64,000 bases of DNA from Mucilaginibacter sp. UR6-11 (GCF_020880695.1 NZ_JAJIWO010000002.1:124001-188000); one strand, 5' to 3'. Shown: positions 32,478 through 41,264, counted from the stretch's first letter. The notes: generated by a model from the sequence alone, not told the origin. Numbers and translations are program-made.

Positions 32478-32485
32478 TAATTTTG
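32478..32485 (+). promoter_or_regulatory. -7 promoter box of the Asp-box propeller gene
   Basis: TAATTTTG, a full TAnnTTTG match, 20 bases before the ATG at 32506, with an AAAGGA ribosome-binding-like stretch between. Confidence 0.5.
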
Positions 32486-32505
32486 ATGGATCAAATTTAA
32501 AGGAC

Positions 32506-33621
32506 ATGAAAAATCAAAAAATGAAAAGGTTACTTGTATTTATTCCGGCCATCGCGCTGGTATTATTTCTACTCAATTCTTTTGTAATGAAAGAAAAGGA
32601 AGCAAAAAATAAACCAATAAAAGAAGGCAAATCACCGGCGGTTGTCAACATCATTTTTAAATCTGCTGATGGCGGACAAACATGGCAGGACATTAGCGAA
32701 GGACTGCCTGCGAATTTGCAGAAATCAGGTGTGGGGGGTGGTGGTTTATTGGTAAATGATCGCGGAATCTATTTACGTGCCGGCAATGGGATTTATCACA
32801 GTGAACCAAACTCCACAACGTCTTTCTGGACAAAAGAGCTTTTTCCTGGTAGACAACGTAACATCGCCCCCGGCAAGAATGGGATATTTGCCTATGATTT
32901 CAGGGGACAGTTTTTACAAAAAATAAACGGAAGGAGTGATTGGTCGCCCATGTACACCGATTTTCAGAAGCAAGCGGTACGCATAGACAAAACGATAGAT
33001 TGGATGTACAAGACTTATAAAGAAAGAGAAGTACGCCGCGTTTTTGAAACTGCCGGAGGCACCGTTTTCATTAGTTCAAACAACATGCTTTTTAGATCCA
33101 CTAACAGTGGAAAAACCTGGAAACAAGTGCATGTTGGCGACGGTAGCATGAAATTGGCAGAGTCAAACGGTGTACTCCTGTCTACCAGCAAAGATGGAAT
33201 ACTAAGATCAACCGATGATGGTCAAACCTGGGATCGTGTGATTAGTGAAGGGGGTGCCGGCGTCGCTGTGGAACGTATAGATGGAGGATTTGCTGCTATA
33301 GTCTACAACACAATAGCCCAAACAAACACCCTGCACCTATCACTGGATAGTGGGAAAACCTGGAAAGCCATAGGCGAAGACCTCCAACCTTCCTGGATTA
33401 GTTTATTGATGACAAAAACAGGCTTACTTAAATCGTCGGATATTTTATCAATTAAACAAATGGGTAAATATTTAATCTGTTGCCGCGCTGATGGTATTTT
33501 CAAGTCAGCTGATATGGGTAAAACATGGAAAAAACTGTTACTTCCTGCTATAGAAAATTATGGCTTCAATCTATCTGTTTCGGGCAACCTGATCTATGTC
33601 ATACCAAATAAAGGCTGTTGA
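32506..33621 (+). CDS. Membrane-anchored Asp-box (BNR/Ycf48-like) propeller protein
   Basis: A 371-aa protein with one N-terminal hydrophobic helix (about 9-27, possibly an uncleaved anchor). The rest has at least five Asp-box repeats of the SxDxGxTW type: SADGGQTWQ, STNSGKTWK, STDDGQTWD, SLDSGKTWK, SADMGKTWKK. These mark the turns of a beta-propeller as in sialidases, sortilin/VPS10 and Ycf48. No sialidase catalytic residues are evident, so a binding or sensing role is more likely. Divergence from the membrane regulator suggests that the two work as a pair. Confidence 0.8.
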   Translation: MKNQKMKRLLVFIPAIALVLFLLNSFVMKEKEAKNKPIKEGKSPAVVNIIFKSADGGQTWQDISEGLPANLQKSGVGGGGLLVNDRGIYLRAGNGIYHSEPNSTTSFWTKELFPGRQRNIAPGKNGIFAYDFRGQFLQKINGRSDWSPMYTDFQKQAVRIDKTIDWMYKTYKEREVRRVFETAGGTVFISSNNMLFRSTNSGKTWKQVHVGDGSMKLAESNGVLLSTSKDGILRSTDDGQTWDRVISEGGAGVAVERIDGGFAAIVYNTIAQTNTLHLSLDSGKTWKAIGEDLQPSWISLLMTKTGLLKSSDILSIKQMGKYLICCRADGIFKSADMGKTWKKLLLPAIENYGFNLSVSGNLIYVIPNKGC

Positions 33622-33648
33622 AAATTGCAAAGGCGCCCCGCAATTTTC
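33620..33648. terminator. Hairpin between convergent propeller gene and feoB
   Basis: GAAAATTGC (33620-33628) and GCAATTTTC (33640-33648) are perfect reverse complements. The first arm overlaps the stop codon of the propeller gene. It probably stops transcription from both sides. Confidence 0.6.
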
Positions 33649-33692
33649 GCGGCTGAATGGTTAATTAATTCTAATCATTCAAAATACACCTT

Positions 33693-35807
33693 TTACCTCA
33701 ATAGGTGGTATGCTACAAAGCTGGCAACATAAGCCAGCACGGTCATGTAAGCAAATTGTATGGCCGGCCAGCGCCAGCTTTTGGTTTCGCGGTAAACAAC
33801 GGCTACGGTGCTGGCGCACTGCATAGCAAAGGCATAAAACATCATTAACGAAAACGCTACCGCGAAGGTAAACACCGGCTGACCGGTTTGCGTATTCTTA
33901 GCCTGGTGCATTTTTTGCTGCACCGACTGGATATCATCGGCGCTGCCGTTTACACTGTAAATGGTGGCCATGGTACCCACAAATACTTCGCGAGCGGCAA
34001 AGGAGGTGATTAGGGCGATGCCTATTTTCCAGTCAAACCCAAGCGGGCGGATAGCCGGCTCAATAACATGCCCCAACACACCCGCGTATGAATTTTCAAG
34101 TTTTTCTGACGCGATATTTTTATTTAGCTGATCGGCGCTGATGTTTTGCGTGTATTGCGGCTGTTTGTATTTAGCATCTATCTTTTCAAAGCGGTCGCCG
34201 GGCCCGTAGGATGCCATCACCCATAAAATTATAGACACGGCTATAATAACCTTACCCGCCTGCAAAACAAAGGATTTGGAGCGCTCATACATGGAGTAAG
34301 CCACGTTGTTCCACCTCGGCATGCGGTAAACCGGCAACTCCATAATAAAATAACCGCGCTCACGGCTTTTTAAAATAAACTTAAACACCCAGGCCACTAC
34401 CACTGCCGATACCAGGCTAAATACATACATGCCCGTTAACGCCAATCCCTGCAGGTTAAACAACCACCAAACATTTTTATTAGGTACAACCAAGGCTATT
34501 AATAACGTGTAAACCGGTAGCCGGGCAGAGCAGGTTACCAATGGCGTAACCATAATGGTGATCATGCGGTCCTTCCAGTTCTCAATGGTACGGGTGCTCA
34601 TAATAGAGGGTACCGCGCAGGCAAAACCGCCGATTAGCGGCACTACTGATTTGCCGTTAAGCCCCACCTTGCGCATCAGCTTATCCATCATAAACGTAAC
34701 CCGAGACATATAGCCGGTATCTTCAAGGATAGATATAAAGGCAAACAGTATAGCTATCTGTGGTATAAATACCATAACACCGCTAAGCCCTGCAATTACG
34801 CCATCAACCAACAGGCTAACCAGCGGGCCGGCAGGCAAAACATGGTGTAAGGTATTTTGCACCCATACAAAAGCGTCGGCAATCAGTTCCATTGGATAGG
34901 CGGCCCATGAAAATATCGCCTGGAACATAAACATCAGGATGGCAAAAAACAGGATAAAGCCAAATACCTTATGGGTAAGCACCTTATCAATTTTATTGCT
35001 CAGCGTTTCGTCCTGGGCTGTATCAGGCACTTTAACCGAGTCATACAACAAATCATTGATGAAACTATAACGGGCGATGGTTTCGCGGCCCTGTGCTTTC
35101 TGCGAGTGGAAGCCGTACTCTTTTTCCAGTTCTTCAATACGGTCTGATTGTTCAGCCGACAGAAACTTAAGGGTTTCATGCTGATGTGCCAGTTGTAAAG
35201 CAAAATATGGATTATCGATATTCAGTTCCCTGCTGATACTATCTATCAGTTCCGGAGCGATGGACCTTACATCGATACTATCCTCCTGCAGGGCAAACTT
35301 GTTAGCATAAGAAATAGCAGTTTTAAGCTGATCTATCCCTTCCAGCTTGCGTGCCGATATGGGTACAACCTGCACGCCAAGGCTTTTTGCAAACTGGTCA
35401 ACATCTATGATAATGCCTGATTTTTTGGCAAGATCCATCATGTTAAGCGCCACAATTACCGGGATCTTCAGATCGGCAACCTGGCTGTACAGTAATAAAT
35501 TTCTTTTAAGGTTTGATGCGTCAAGAATAACAACCACCAGATCGGGCGTTAAGGGATTATGCCTGTCGGCCAGTACTGAAAATACGATGGATTCGTCCTG
35601 GCTCTTGGGATAAAGGCTGTAAGTGCCCGGCAAGTCAATAATTTCGGCTACGCGGCCATCGCGCAGTTTTGAATAACCTACTTTTTTATCAACCGTAACC
35701 CCCGGAAAATTTCCTATTTTTTGATTTAACCCGGTTAATACATTAAAGAGTGTTGATTTACCGGTGTTTGGATTTCCAACAAGTGCAACTCTTATATCAG
35801 CTTTCAA
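33693..35807 (-). CDS. feoB: Ferrous iron transporter FeoB, TTG start
   Basis: FeoB imports Fe2+ across the inner membrane. The 704-aa protein has an N-terminal G domain (G1 GNPNTGKST at 11-19, G3 DLPGTYSL, G4 NMMD) and a helical guanine-dissociation-inhibitor-like segment. It is followed by two Gate domains with about eight helices (CSARLPVYTLLIAL and the second half ALITSFAAREVFVGTMATIY). The start is TTG at 35805-35807, because an in-frame TAA stands directly upstream and KADIRVALVGNP matches the family start. It follows feoA by 11 bases. No FeoC is seen. Confidence 0.95.
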   Translation of the reverse strand: MKADIRVALVGNPNTGKSTLFNVLTGLNQKIGNFPGVTVDKKVGYSKLRDGRVAEIIDLPGTYSLYPKSQDESIVFSVLADRHNPLTPDLVVVILDASNLKRNLLLYSQVADLKIPVIVALNMMDLAKKSGIIIDVDQFAKSLGVQVVPISARKLEGIDQLKTAISYANKFALQEDSIDVRSIAPELIDSISRELNIDNPYFALQLAHQHETLKFLSAEQSDRIEELEKEYGFHSQKAQGRETIARYSFINDLLYDSVKVPDTAQDETLSNKIDKVLTHKVFGFILFFAILMFMFQAIFSWAAYPMELIADAFVWVQNTLHHVLPAGPLVSLLVDGVIAGLSGVMVFIPQIAILFAFISILEDTGYMSRVTFMMDKLMRKVGLNGKSVVPLIGGFACAVPSIMSTRTIENWKDRMITIMVTPLVTCSARLPVYTLLIALVVPNKNVWWLFNLQGLALTGMYVFSLVSAVVVAWVFKFILKSRERGYFIMELPVYRMPRWNNVAYSMYERSKSFVLQAGKVIIAVSIILWVMASYGPGDRFEKIDAKYKQPQYTQNISADQLNKNIASEKLENSYAGVLGHVIEPAIRPLGFDWKIGIALITSFAAREVFVGTMATIYSVNGSADDIQSVQQKMHQAKNTQTGQPVFTFAVAFSLMMFYAFAMQCASTVAVVYRETKSWRWPAIQFAYMTVLAYVASFVAYHLLR

Positions 35808-35818
35808 TTACGTAATAA

Positions 35819-36034
35819 CTACTGCAAAATTATGGTTGAGGCTTCGCGTTTACGCAAGCTCAACTGGTATCCGGATACGTTAATGGCTATCGGATCGCCA
35901 AGCGGGGCAATCCGATCAACTCTGATCTCTTCGCCTGGCAAACAACCCATTTCCATCAATTTAACTGACATTTCAAGATCAGTAAACTCCTTTACGATAC
36001 CCTTTTCTCCTACTTCAAGTTGTGAAAGCCTCAT
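35819..36034 (-). CDS. feoA: Ferrous iron transport accessory protein FeoA
   Basis: A 71-aa SH3-like protein: LSQLEVGEKGIVKEFTDLEM, then LMEMGCLPGEEIRVDRIAPL, GDPIAINVSGYQLSLRKREA. FeoA supports FeoB-mediated iron uptake. It is the first gene of feoAB; the promoter with a palindrome lies directly upstream. Confidence 0.93.
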   Translation of the reverse strand: MRLSQLEVGEKGIVKEFTDLEMSVKLMEMGCLPGEEIRVDRIAPLGDPIAINVSGYQLSLRKREASTIILQ

Positions 36035-36054
36035 ATAAAAACGTTAACTGAAAC

Positions 36055-36091
36055 AAATGTAGAGCTTATTTAAATTAAATCCAAATAAGCA
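36055..36091 (-). promoter_or_regulatory. feoAB promoter with overlapping palindrome
   Basis: On the minus strand a -33 TTTG (36083-36086) and a -7 TACATTTG (36055-36062) are separated by 20 bases, the expected Bacteroidota layout. GCTTATTT (36065-36072) and AAATAAGC (36084-36091) form a perfect 8-bp inverted repeat with an 11-base AT spacer that covers the space between the boxes and the -33 box. A repressor such as Fur or a DtxR-like protein bound here would block feoAB when iron is high; the identity of the regulator is inference. Confidence 0.55.
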
Positions 36092-36202
36092 TAACTATTT
36101 TGTAAAAAGTATTAACATATTGTAACAATAACACTGTCTGAAAAAAAAATTTCATGTATATACATCTGTTTTATAAAAAATGACGTTCTTTGTAATATTA
36201 TC

Positions 36203-36277
36203 TGTAAGCTCACGCTTACAATGTGATAAGGTTTAGGTTGAAAGCCCCCAAACAGCGAGTGTACGGGGGCTTTTATT
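36203..36277 (+). ncRNA. Candidate short structured RNA or leader with terminator
   Basis: TGTAAGC (36203-36209) and GCTTACA (36214-36220) form a perfect hairpin with loop TCAC. After a 20-base linker comes a classical terminator: AAAGCCCCC (36241-36249) with GGGGGCTTT (36265-36273) and a T run. No gene upstream on this strand needs the terminator, since feoA points the other way. A TTTG at 36189-36192 could be a -33 element, but no good -7 box follows. Expression is unproven; it could instead be an attenuator for the downstream gene. A 12-base palindrome ATGTATATACAT lies at 36154-36165. Confidence 0.45.
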
Positions 36278-36303
36278 TTGCCTTATATTTTTACATTTAC
36301 AAA

Positions 36304-36756
36304 GTGAGTAACTTAAAAGAACTTTTATACCAACAATGCCTTGACTATGTGCAGAAGCGCATGGATGCCGCCCAACAGGGTATTGATGAGGCACAACAGG
36401 CATCAAAAGACGACACCAAAAGCAGCGCCGGCGATAAATATGAAACTGGCCGGGCCATGATGCAGCAGGAAACCGACAGGAACATGGCCCAGTTAAACGA
36501 GGCCAACAAACTAAAGGTTGCACTAAACTCAATAGCAACATCAGCTATCAATAAAAACGCCGATACCGGCAGCGTGGTTATTACCAATAACGGCAGTTTT
36601 TATATTGCCATAAGCGCCGGCACCTTACTGGTTAACGGCCAAACGTATATCGCTATTTCGCCGGCATCACCCATTGCTTTAAAAATGAAAGGCCTTAAAG
36701 CTGATGATGAATTTAATTTGAATGGCAAGGCTTATAAAGTAGAAAGTATTTTATAA
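36304..36756 (+). CDS. GreA/GreB C-terminal-like protein with coiled-coil N-terminus
   Basis: A 150-aa protein. Residues 1-85 are helical and charged (QKRMDAAQQGIDEAQQASKD, DKYETGRAMMQQETDRNMAQ), like the coiled coil of Gre factors; residues about 85-150 are a small beta domain (GSVVITNNGSFYIAISAG, GQTYIAISPASPIALKMKGL) comparable to the GreA/GreB C-terminal domain. It may bind RNA polymerase, but the tip acidic residues of Gre factors are not identifiable, and Bacteroidota homologues are often misnamed. The GTG at 36304 is preferred over an in-frame GTG at 36223, because the latter would translate the terminator hairpin. It is followed 34 bases later by the YceH gene. Confidence 0.65.
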   Translation: MSNLKELLYQQCLDYVQKRMDAAQQGIDEAQQASKDDTKSSAGDKYETGRAMMQQETDRNMAQLNEANKLKVALNSIATSAINKNADTGSVVITNNGSFYIAISAGTLLVNGQTYIAISPASPIALKMKGLKADDEFNLNGKAYKVESIL

Positions 36757-36790
36757 GTTCACCTTACCAAATAACCAATAAACTTAATCC

Positions 36791-37441
36791 ATGGATACTC
36801 CCCAAACCCTGCCGATACTTGATGCTGCCGAACTGCGCGTTTTAGGCGCATTAATAGAGAAAAGTAAAGCTACGCCCGACTACTACCCAATGACGCTTAA
36901 CGGACTAGCCGCCGCATGCAATCAAAAAACGTCGCGTAAGCCTGTAGTTCAATATGATGATGAAACCATTGTACAGGCCTTAAATACGCTAAAAAGGCGC
37001 GGATTAATCTCGACTGCCACTGGCGGCTCCATCCGGTCGGTAAAATACAAGCATAACTTTGCTATTGTATTCCCGCTTATTCCGTCCGAACTTGCAATTA
37101 TGTGCCTGCTGATGCTGCGTGGCCCGCAAACGCCTGGCGAGTTAAACACCAACTCGGGCAGGTTATATGAGTTTGAATCTATTGAAGAGGTACAGGAAAT
37201 GCTGGATAAGCTAGCCGGCGGCGATATGCCTTACCTGGTACAGTTGCCCAAACGCCCGGGCCAAAAAGAAGCCCGCTACGCGCACTTACTGGCCGGCGTG
37301 CCCGAAGTTAATGACGATGATTTCGACGATCAGCCTGCGGGCCGTGCTGACAGCGGTTTGGAAACCCGCCTAGCAAAGGTTGAACAGGATCTTGCCGAGC
37401 TTAAAGAAGCTTTTGATAAGCTGATGAAAGAATTAACCTAA
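36791..37441 (+). CDS. YceH-family (DUF480) protein
   Basis: A 216-aa member of the YceH/DUF480 family: ELRVLGALIEKSKATPDYYP, then MTLNGLAAACNQKTSRKPVV (a winged helix) and a second winged helix opening with ELAIMCLLMLRGPQTPGELN. An acidic linker (NDDDFDD) leads to a short C-terminal coiled coil (LETRLAKVEQDLAELKEAFD). Function unknown; two winged helices suggest nucleic-acid or protein binding. It is probably co-transcribed with the GreA-like gene. Confidence 0.9.
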   Translation: MDTPQTLPILDAAELRVLGALIEKSKATPDYYPMTLNGLAAACNQKTSRKPVVQYDDETIVQALNTLKRRGLISTATGGSIRSVKYKHNFAIVFPLIPSELAIMCLLMLRGPQTPGELNTNSGRLYEFESIEEVQEMLDKLAGGDMPYLVQLPKRPGQKEARYAHLLAGVPEVNDDDFDDQPAGRADSGLETRLAKVEQDLAELKEAFDKLMKELT

Positions 37442-37492
37442 CCCGCAAATCGCATATTCATTCAGAACGTTTTCTTCTTATCCGGCGGCAGT

Positions 37493-40432
37493 TTAATTAT
37501 AAATAAAACTACCGTCGCCGCGGCGCTGCATTCTTTGGCCGTTACGCATTGGCGTACCACTCCATTTTTGCAGGTTAAGGCGCAGGCCCACCATAAAGTA
37601 ACGGCTTAGCGTGTTTGACAGGGTATTGGTTACGCCGGTTGCCGTTACCGATTGTTGTATATAATTGTTTTGATGCAACAAGTCATAAACATTAAACGTA
37701 AATACCAGGTTTCTTTTCTCCAAAAATTCTTTTTCAAACCCGGCATTTATAATAAACGGGGTTGTATTACCACCGCTTATCCCCGTGATATATTTTTTTG
37801 TGGCATCGTAATTAATTTGCCAGGTTTTAAAGAAATAAAGGCGGCCGCTAAGCCCCAGTGATGTTGTATTTAATGATGTTGCTTTTGCGTTAAGCAATGT
37901 TGTAAAATACCTTGATATGTCATAACCTACAAAAGGGTTGATCTCGATATTTTCGTTTGGACTTATCCGCGGGCCAAAACGTTCATCAAACCGCCAGTTG
38001 GTTTGGTGATATAGTTGATTATTACTCATTCCGGGTGTATAGCTATAGGTTACATTTCCGTTTAACGAAAGATTTATGGTTCGCTCGTTTGATTGTTTAG
38101 AAATGGAATAACGGCCTACAATTGTTTTTGCGCCATCAAGATTGAGGTAATAGGTTTGCGAAATATTTTTATAGGTGGTTAAAGACGGGTCCGTTGTATT
38201 GATTGTCAGCGGTACGCGCAATAGCACTGTATTTTGCGCTATGGAGTTCTCAATACTACTTGCGTTTACACCTAGTGAAACATTAAATTTAGCGTTTGCC
38301 AGGTAATTGTTGTACTGGGCCGTAAGGGTATGTGTAAACGAGGGTCGCAAATCCGGGTTGCCGATAATAATGTTGTTGGGGTTTGACCTGTCTGTAAAAG
38401 GTTGAATTTGAGTAAAGCTTGGCTCCTGATTTCGGCCATTATAATTTAGCGTAAACCGCTCTGTTCTTGACCACGAGTAGGCAAACCTGAAAGCCGGTAT
38501 CACCCTGAAATCAGAACGCGACGTTGATGCGTTGGCACCTACCGCGGTATTTAGTTTTTCGCCCGTTAAAAGAAATGGCACCGCTGACGCCCCGACGGAC
38601 AAATTAACCCTGGTACCGCTGTACCGGTAATCAAGCGTTGCGCGGGTATCGGTTATGTTGTAGTCGTAGATACTGTTATAACGCGCAACAGGAATTATCT
38701 CGCCGGTTGACAACACCGTATCCTGTATGGAAACGGAGCTGTTGTTTCTCTGGCTCAGATTTCCGCTAAACTCAAGTAAAGAAAGGGCGCTTAAAGGCTC
38801 AACATAGGTTATTGATGCCTGGTACGTTGTTGTCGCATTTGTCCGGTTACTTAACAGGTGTACTACCGAGTCTCTTAAAAAAGCGTTTTGCGTAGTATCG
38901 GCAAAATAACGGTAGGTGGTGTTTTGTTCGCCATTGGCTTTGGCGCTTGAGTGTGTTATGCCTAATTGTAATGAAAAGTTTCTTTTGGGTTTTTTAAATA
39001 CATGCAAATAAAAAGCCGTTATGCCAAAATTGTTGCTGGTATTTAAGGTTGAGTTTACGCCATTATTGGTAACGTGTTCAAACCCGGTTGTATAATGGTT
39101 GATGTTATCGGCATAAGAATCATTTAAATTAGATGAGTTGGTAGCGCTAAAGGTGGGGTTTATTTGCAGGTAATTGGCGCTGTCCAGGTTAATATCCATT
39201 TCGTAATTCAGATTATGCGATTTGCTCTTATTTTCTGTATTACTGTTGCTCACAAAATCACTTGGCCCAAAACTCGTATAGCGTTGGCCATAGGTATCAT
39301 TTAAGGAGTTGTTATTGTTAAACGAGTAGGTATAGCTGCCTACTACCTGCACATTTTTGCTCCACTGATCGCGATAGTTAAATGACGGAGACCCCGACCG
39401 GGTTGTACCGCCGCTGGCGCCGTTTCCTCCGCCGCCGCTGCTGCCTCCACTGCTTCTGGCATTATTGCCAACTCCTATACCTCCTCCGCCATCATTGGTT
39501 GCGCCACCCTGTAAGCCGGTAGATGCAACTCCTAATACCGTATTGCGAAGGTTGCCTATAATACCGAGCTGCTGGTTAGCATTTATCCGCTGGATAAAAA
39601 GCTGTGCGTTATACCTGTCCTGGCTACCATATTGCCCGGTAATACGGCCGGTAGTACCAACGGACCGGTCGGCCTTTGTAGTAACGTTCAACACTTTTTG
39701 AGGGTCGCCGCTTTTAACGCCGGTACGGGCAGCCATGTCGCCATAATCATCAACAATCTGCACTTTTTCAATAATATCTGCCGGTAAATTTTGGATGGCC
39801 TGGGCAATGCTACCGCCTGCATATTCTTTACCATTTAATTTGGCTCGGGTTACCTGCTGCCCCTGGTGGGTTAATGATCCGTCTGTGCCAACTTCCATTC
39901 CTTCCATCTTCTTTAGCAATTCATCCAGCGTTGCATTTTGGCGCACTTTATAATCGCTTGCGCGATATTCAACCGTATCCTCTTTATAGGTTACGCTTGG
40001 CGTGCCGTTAATATTTACTGTAGCTAACTGGTTTGATTCGGTTTTTAGGGTAATGGGGTCAAGAACCAGATTTTTTTTTGTATCGCTGAAAGCGTATTTC
40101 TGCACAAAAGTTTTGGAGCCGATGCTGGTAACGGTGATATTAAAGGTGTTTTGTTTAACGCTTTTAAATATAAATATCCCGTCTTCGTTGGTTGATCCGC
40201 GCAACGTGTCTGATTTTGATTTAAGCGTTACCAGGGCCCCTATTACTGTTTGTCCGCTTTCATCTTTAACAATTCCGCTAACCTGTCGCGATGCCAAAGG
40301 CGGCGCGACAGGTGTTGCCGGTTGCTGGCCGCGGCTAAACTGCCCTTGTCCCTGCCCGCCGCGGTCAGCCCTTTGTGCAAATAGCTGCCCCGCCAGCAGG
40401 ACCAAAACAACTATAGTAAATACTTTTTTCAT
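37493..40432 (-). CDS. Outer-membrane beta-barrel protein with carboxypeptidase-regulatory and plug-like domains
   Basis: A 979-aa exported protein from the ATG at 40432 (MKKVFTIVVLVLLAGQLFAQ); the 18 extra residues of an upstream start have no signal character. After a Gly/Gln-rich patch there is a CarboxypepD_reg domain (SGIVKDESGQTVIGALVTLK), then a plug-like segment (LDELLKKMEGMEVGTDGSLT, LPADIIEKVQIVDDYGD) and a large barrel ending in RYFMVGLRLNLQKW. It resembles the OMP_b-brl_3/TonB-dependent-like proteins that lack a SusD partner. A Ser/Gly-rich insert (GGSSGGGGNGASGG, about 350-365) lies at the plug-barrel border. It follows the CBM9-like gene by 20 bases in one operon. Confidence 0.85.
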   Translation of the reverse strand: MKKVFTIVVLVLLAGQLFAQRADRGGQGQGQFSRGQQPATPVAPPLASRQVSGIVKDESGQTVIGALVTLKSKSDTLRGSTNEDGIFIFKSVKQNTFNITVTSIGSKTFVQKYAFSDTKKNLVLDPITLKTESNQLATVNINGTPSVTYKEDTVEYRASDYKVRQNATLDELLKKMEGMEVGTDGSLTHQGQQVTRAKLNGKEYAGGSIAQAIQNLPADIIEKVQIVDDYGDMAARTGVKSGDPQKVLNVTTKADRSVGTTGRITGQYGSQDRYNAQLFIQRINANQQLGIIGNLRNTVLGVASTGLQGGATNDGGGGIGVGNNARSSGGSSGGGGNGASGGTTRSGSPSFNYRDQWSKNVQVVGSYTYSFNNNNSLNDTYGQRYTSFGPSDFVSNSNTENKSKSHNLNYEMDINLDSANYLQINPTFSATNSSNLNDSYADNINHYTTGFEHVTNNGVNSTLNTSNNFGITAFYLHVFKKPKRNFSLQLGITHSSAKANGEQNTTYRYFADTTQNAFLRDSVVHLLSNRTNATTTYQASITYVEPLSALSLLEFSGNLSQRNNSSVSIQDTVLSTGEIIPVARYNSIYDYNITDTRATLDYRYSGTRVNLSVGASAVPFLLTGEKLNTAVGANASTSRSDFRVIPAFRFAYSWSRTERFTLNYNGRNQEPSFTQIQPFTDRSNPNNIIIGNPDLRPSFTHTLTAQYNNYLANAKFNVSLGVNASSIENSIAQNTVLLRVPLTINTTDPSLTTYKNISQTYYLNLDGAKTIVGRYSISKQSNERTINLSLNGNVTYSYTPGMSNNQLYHQTNWRFDERFGPRISPNENIEINPFVGYDISRYFTTLLNAKATSLNTTSLGLSGRLYFFKTWQINYDATKKYITGISGGNTTPFIINAGFEKEFLEKRNLVFTFNVYDLLHQNNYIQQSVTATGVTNTLSNTLSRYFMVGLRLNLQKWSGTPMRNGQRMQRRGDGSFIYN

Positions 40433-40452
40433 CTTGTGAATTATAGGTAGTT

Positions 40453-41253
40453 TTATTGTTTTTTCGCGATCGTATATTTTCCCCAAAAATAGCTTGGGCT
40501 TACCAGGTCCATAAAATCAAGCGCATTCCTGCCTCCGCCGCCCCCCGGCGGGCCGCCACCGCCCTGAGGCCCCCGGCCGTCATTGATCTGCAAACCGTTT
40601 AACATGATCTGGTAGGCAACTTCTTTGGGGGTGTCGGCAAACAGATCAAGTGATTTAAGTGGTATGGCCAGTTCAAATGTCAGGCTGCCATCGGCATCAA
40701 AATTTATAGCCGCCTTTATGCTGTACTCGTTATAAATAGAAATAAGTGTGTCCGTAATATTTTTAAAGCCTAAAACTTTGATCTGCTTGGCCGCTATGAT
40801 GGTGCGTTCATGTACCGCCTTCATCAGTTCGGTATCTGCTCCCGCGTTTCGGTTACCAAAGCGGTTACCCAAACCACCCGCCAGCCTCTCGGGATGTTCA
40901 ATTATCGGGAACGTTACGTTATAGGCGTCCTTCTCTTTCTTTTTGCCTTCGGTATTTATGGTTAAGGAAATCCCGCCGGCAATGATCTTTGCGGTAGTGG
41001 TAAAGTCTGTTGATTTGGCAACCAGGTAAATGTTCCTGTCATCATTTGCCAGCAGATAAAGTAAGCGCGTGTTTTTATTATAAGCCTGGAAATTGTTGTT
41101 CCAGTCGCCCAGTTTACCGTCAATTTTTATTGGCGAAGGAGCCCGCAGGTTGGTAGCCTGCACCGTTCCTAATTTTTTTGTTGTCGTTTCCTGGGCAAAT
41201 AAAACAATATTGGTTGCCAGGCATAAAACAATTAAAAGGATAAGGTTTTTCAT
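40453..41253 (-). CDS. Exported CBM9-like protein, partner of the barrel protein
   Basis: A 266-aa protein with a signal peptide (MKNLILLIVLCLATNIVLFAQ). Residues about 40-200 look like a CBM9-type/DOMON-like beta sandwich: IKIDGKLGDWNNNFQAYNKN, LLYLLANDDRNIYLVAKSTD, FELAIPLKSL. The C-terminal region has a glycine/proline loop (GRGPQGGGGPPGGGGG) before a final strand. The ligand is unknown. It is the first gene of an operon with the outer-membrane barrel. The ATG at 41251-41253 is preferred to a TTG two codons upstream because the -7 box ends only three bases before it. Confidence 0.72.
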   Translation of the reverse strand: MKNLILLIVLCLATNIVLFAQETTTKKLGTVQATNLRAPSPIKIDGKLGDWNNNFQAYNKNTRLLYLLANDDRNIYLVAKSTDFTTTAKIIAGGISLTINTEGKKKEKDAYNVTFPIIEHPERLAGGLGNRFGNRNAGADTELMKAVHERTIIAAKQIKVLGFKNITDTLISIYNEYSIKAAINFDADGSLTFELAIPLKSLDLFADTPKEVAYQIMLNGLQINDGRGPQGGGGPPGGGGGRNALDFMDLVSPSYFWGKYTIAKKQ

Positions 41254-41256
41254 TTT

Positions 41257-41264
41257 CAAATCTA
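41257..41264 (-). promoter_or_regulatory. -7 promoter box of the CBM9-like/barrel operon
   Basis: Minus-strand TAGATTTG, a full TAnnTTTG match. Three bases separate it from the ATG at 41251-41253, which predicts a leaderless transcript. Confidence 0.5.

Noticed and set aside
36223-36303. Upstream GTG start of the GreA-like gene
   Set aside because: It would translate through a terminator hairpin; the GTG at 36304 gives the family-like N-terminus.
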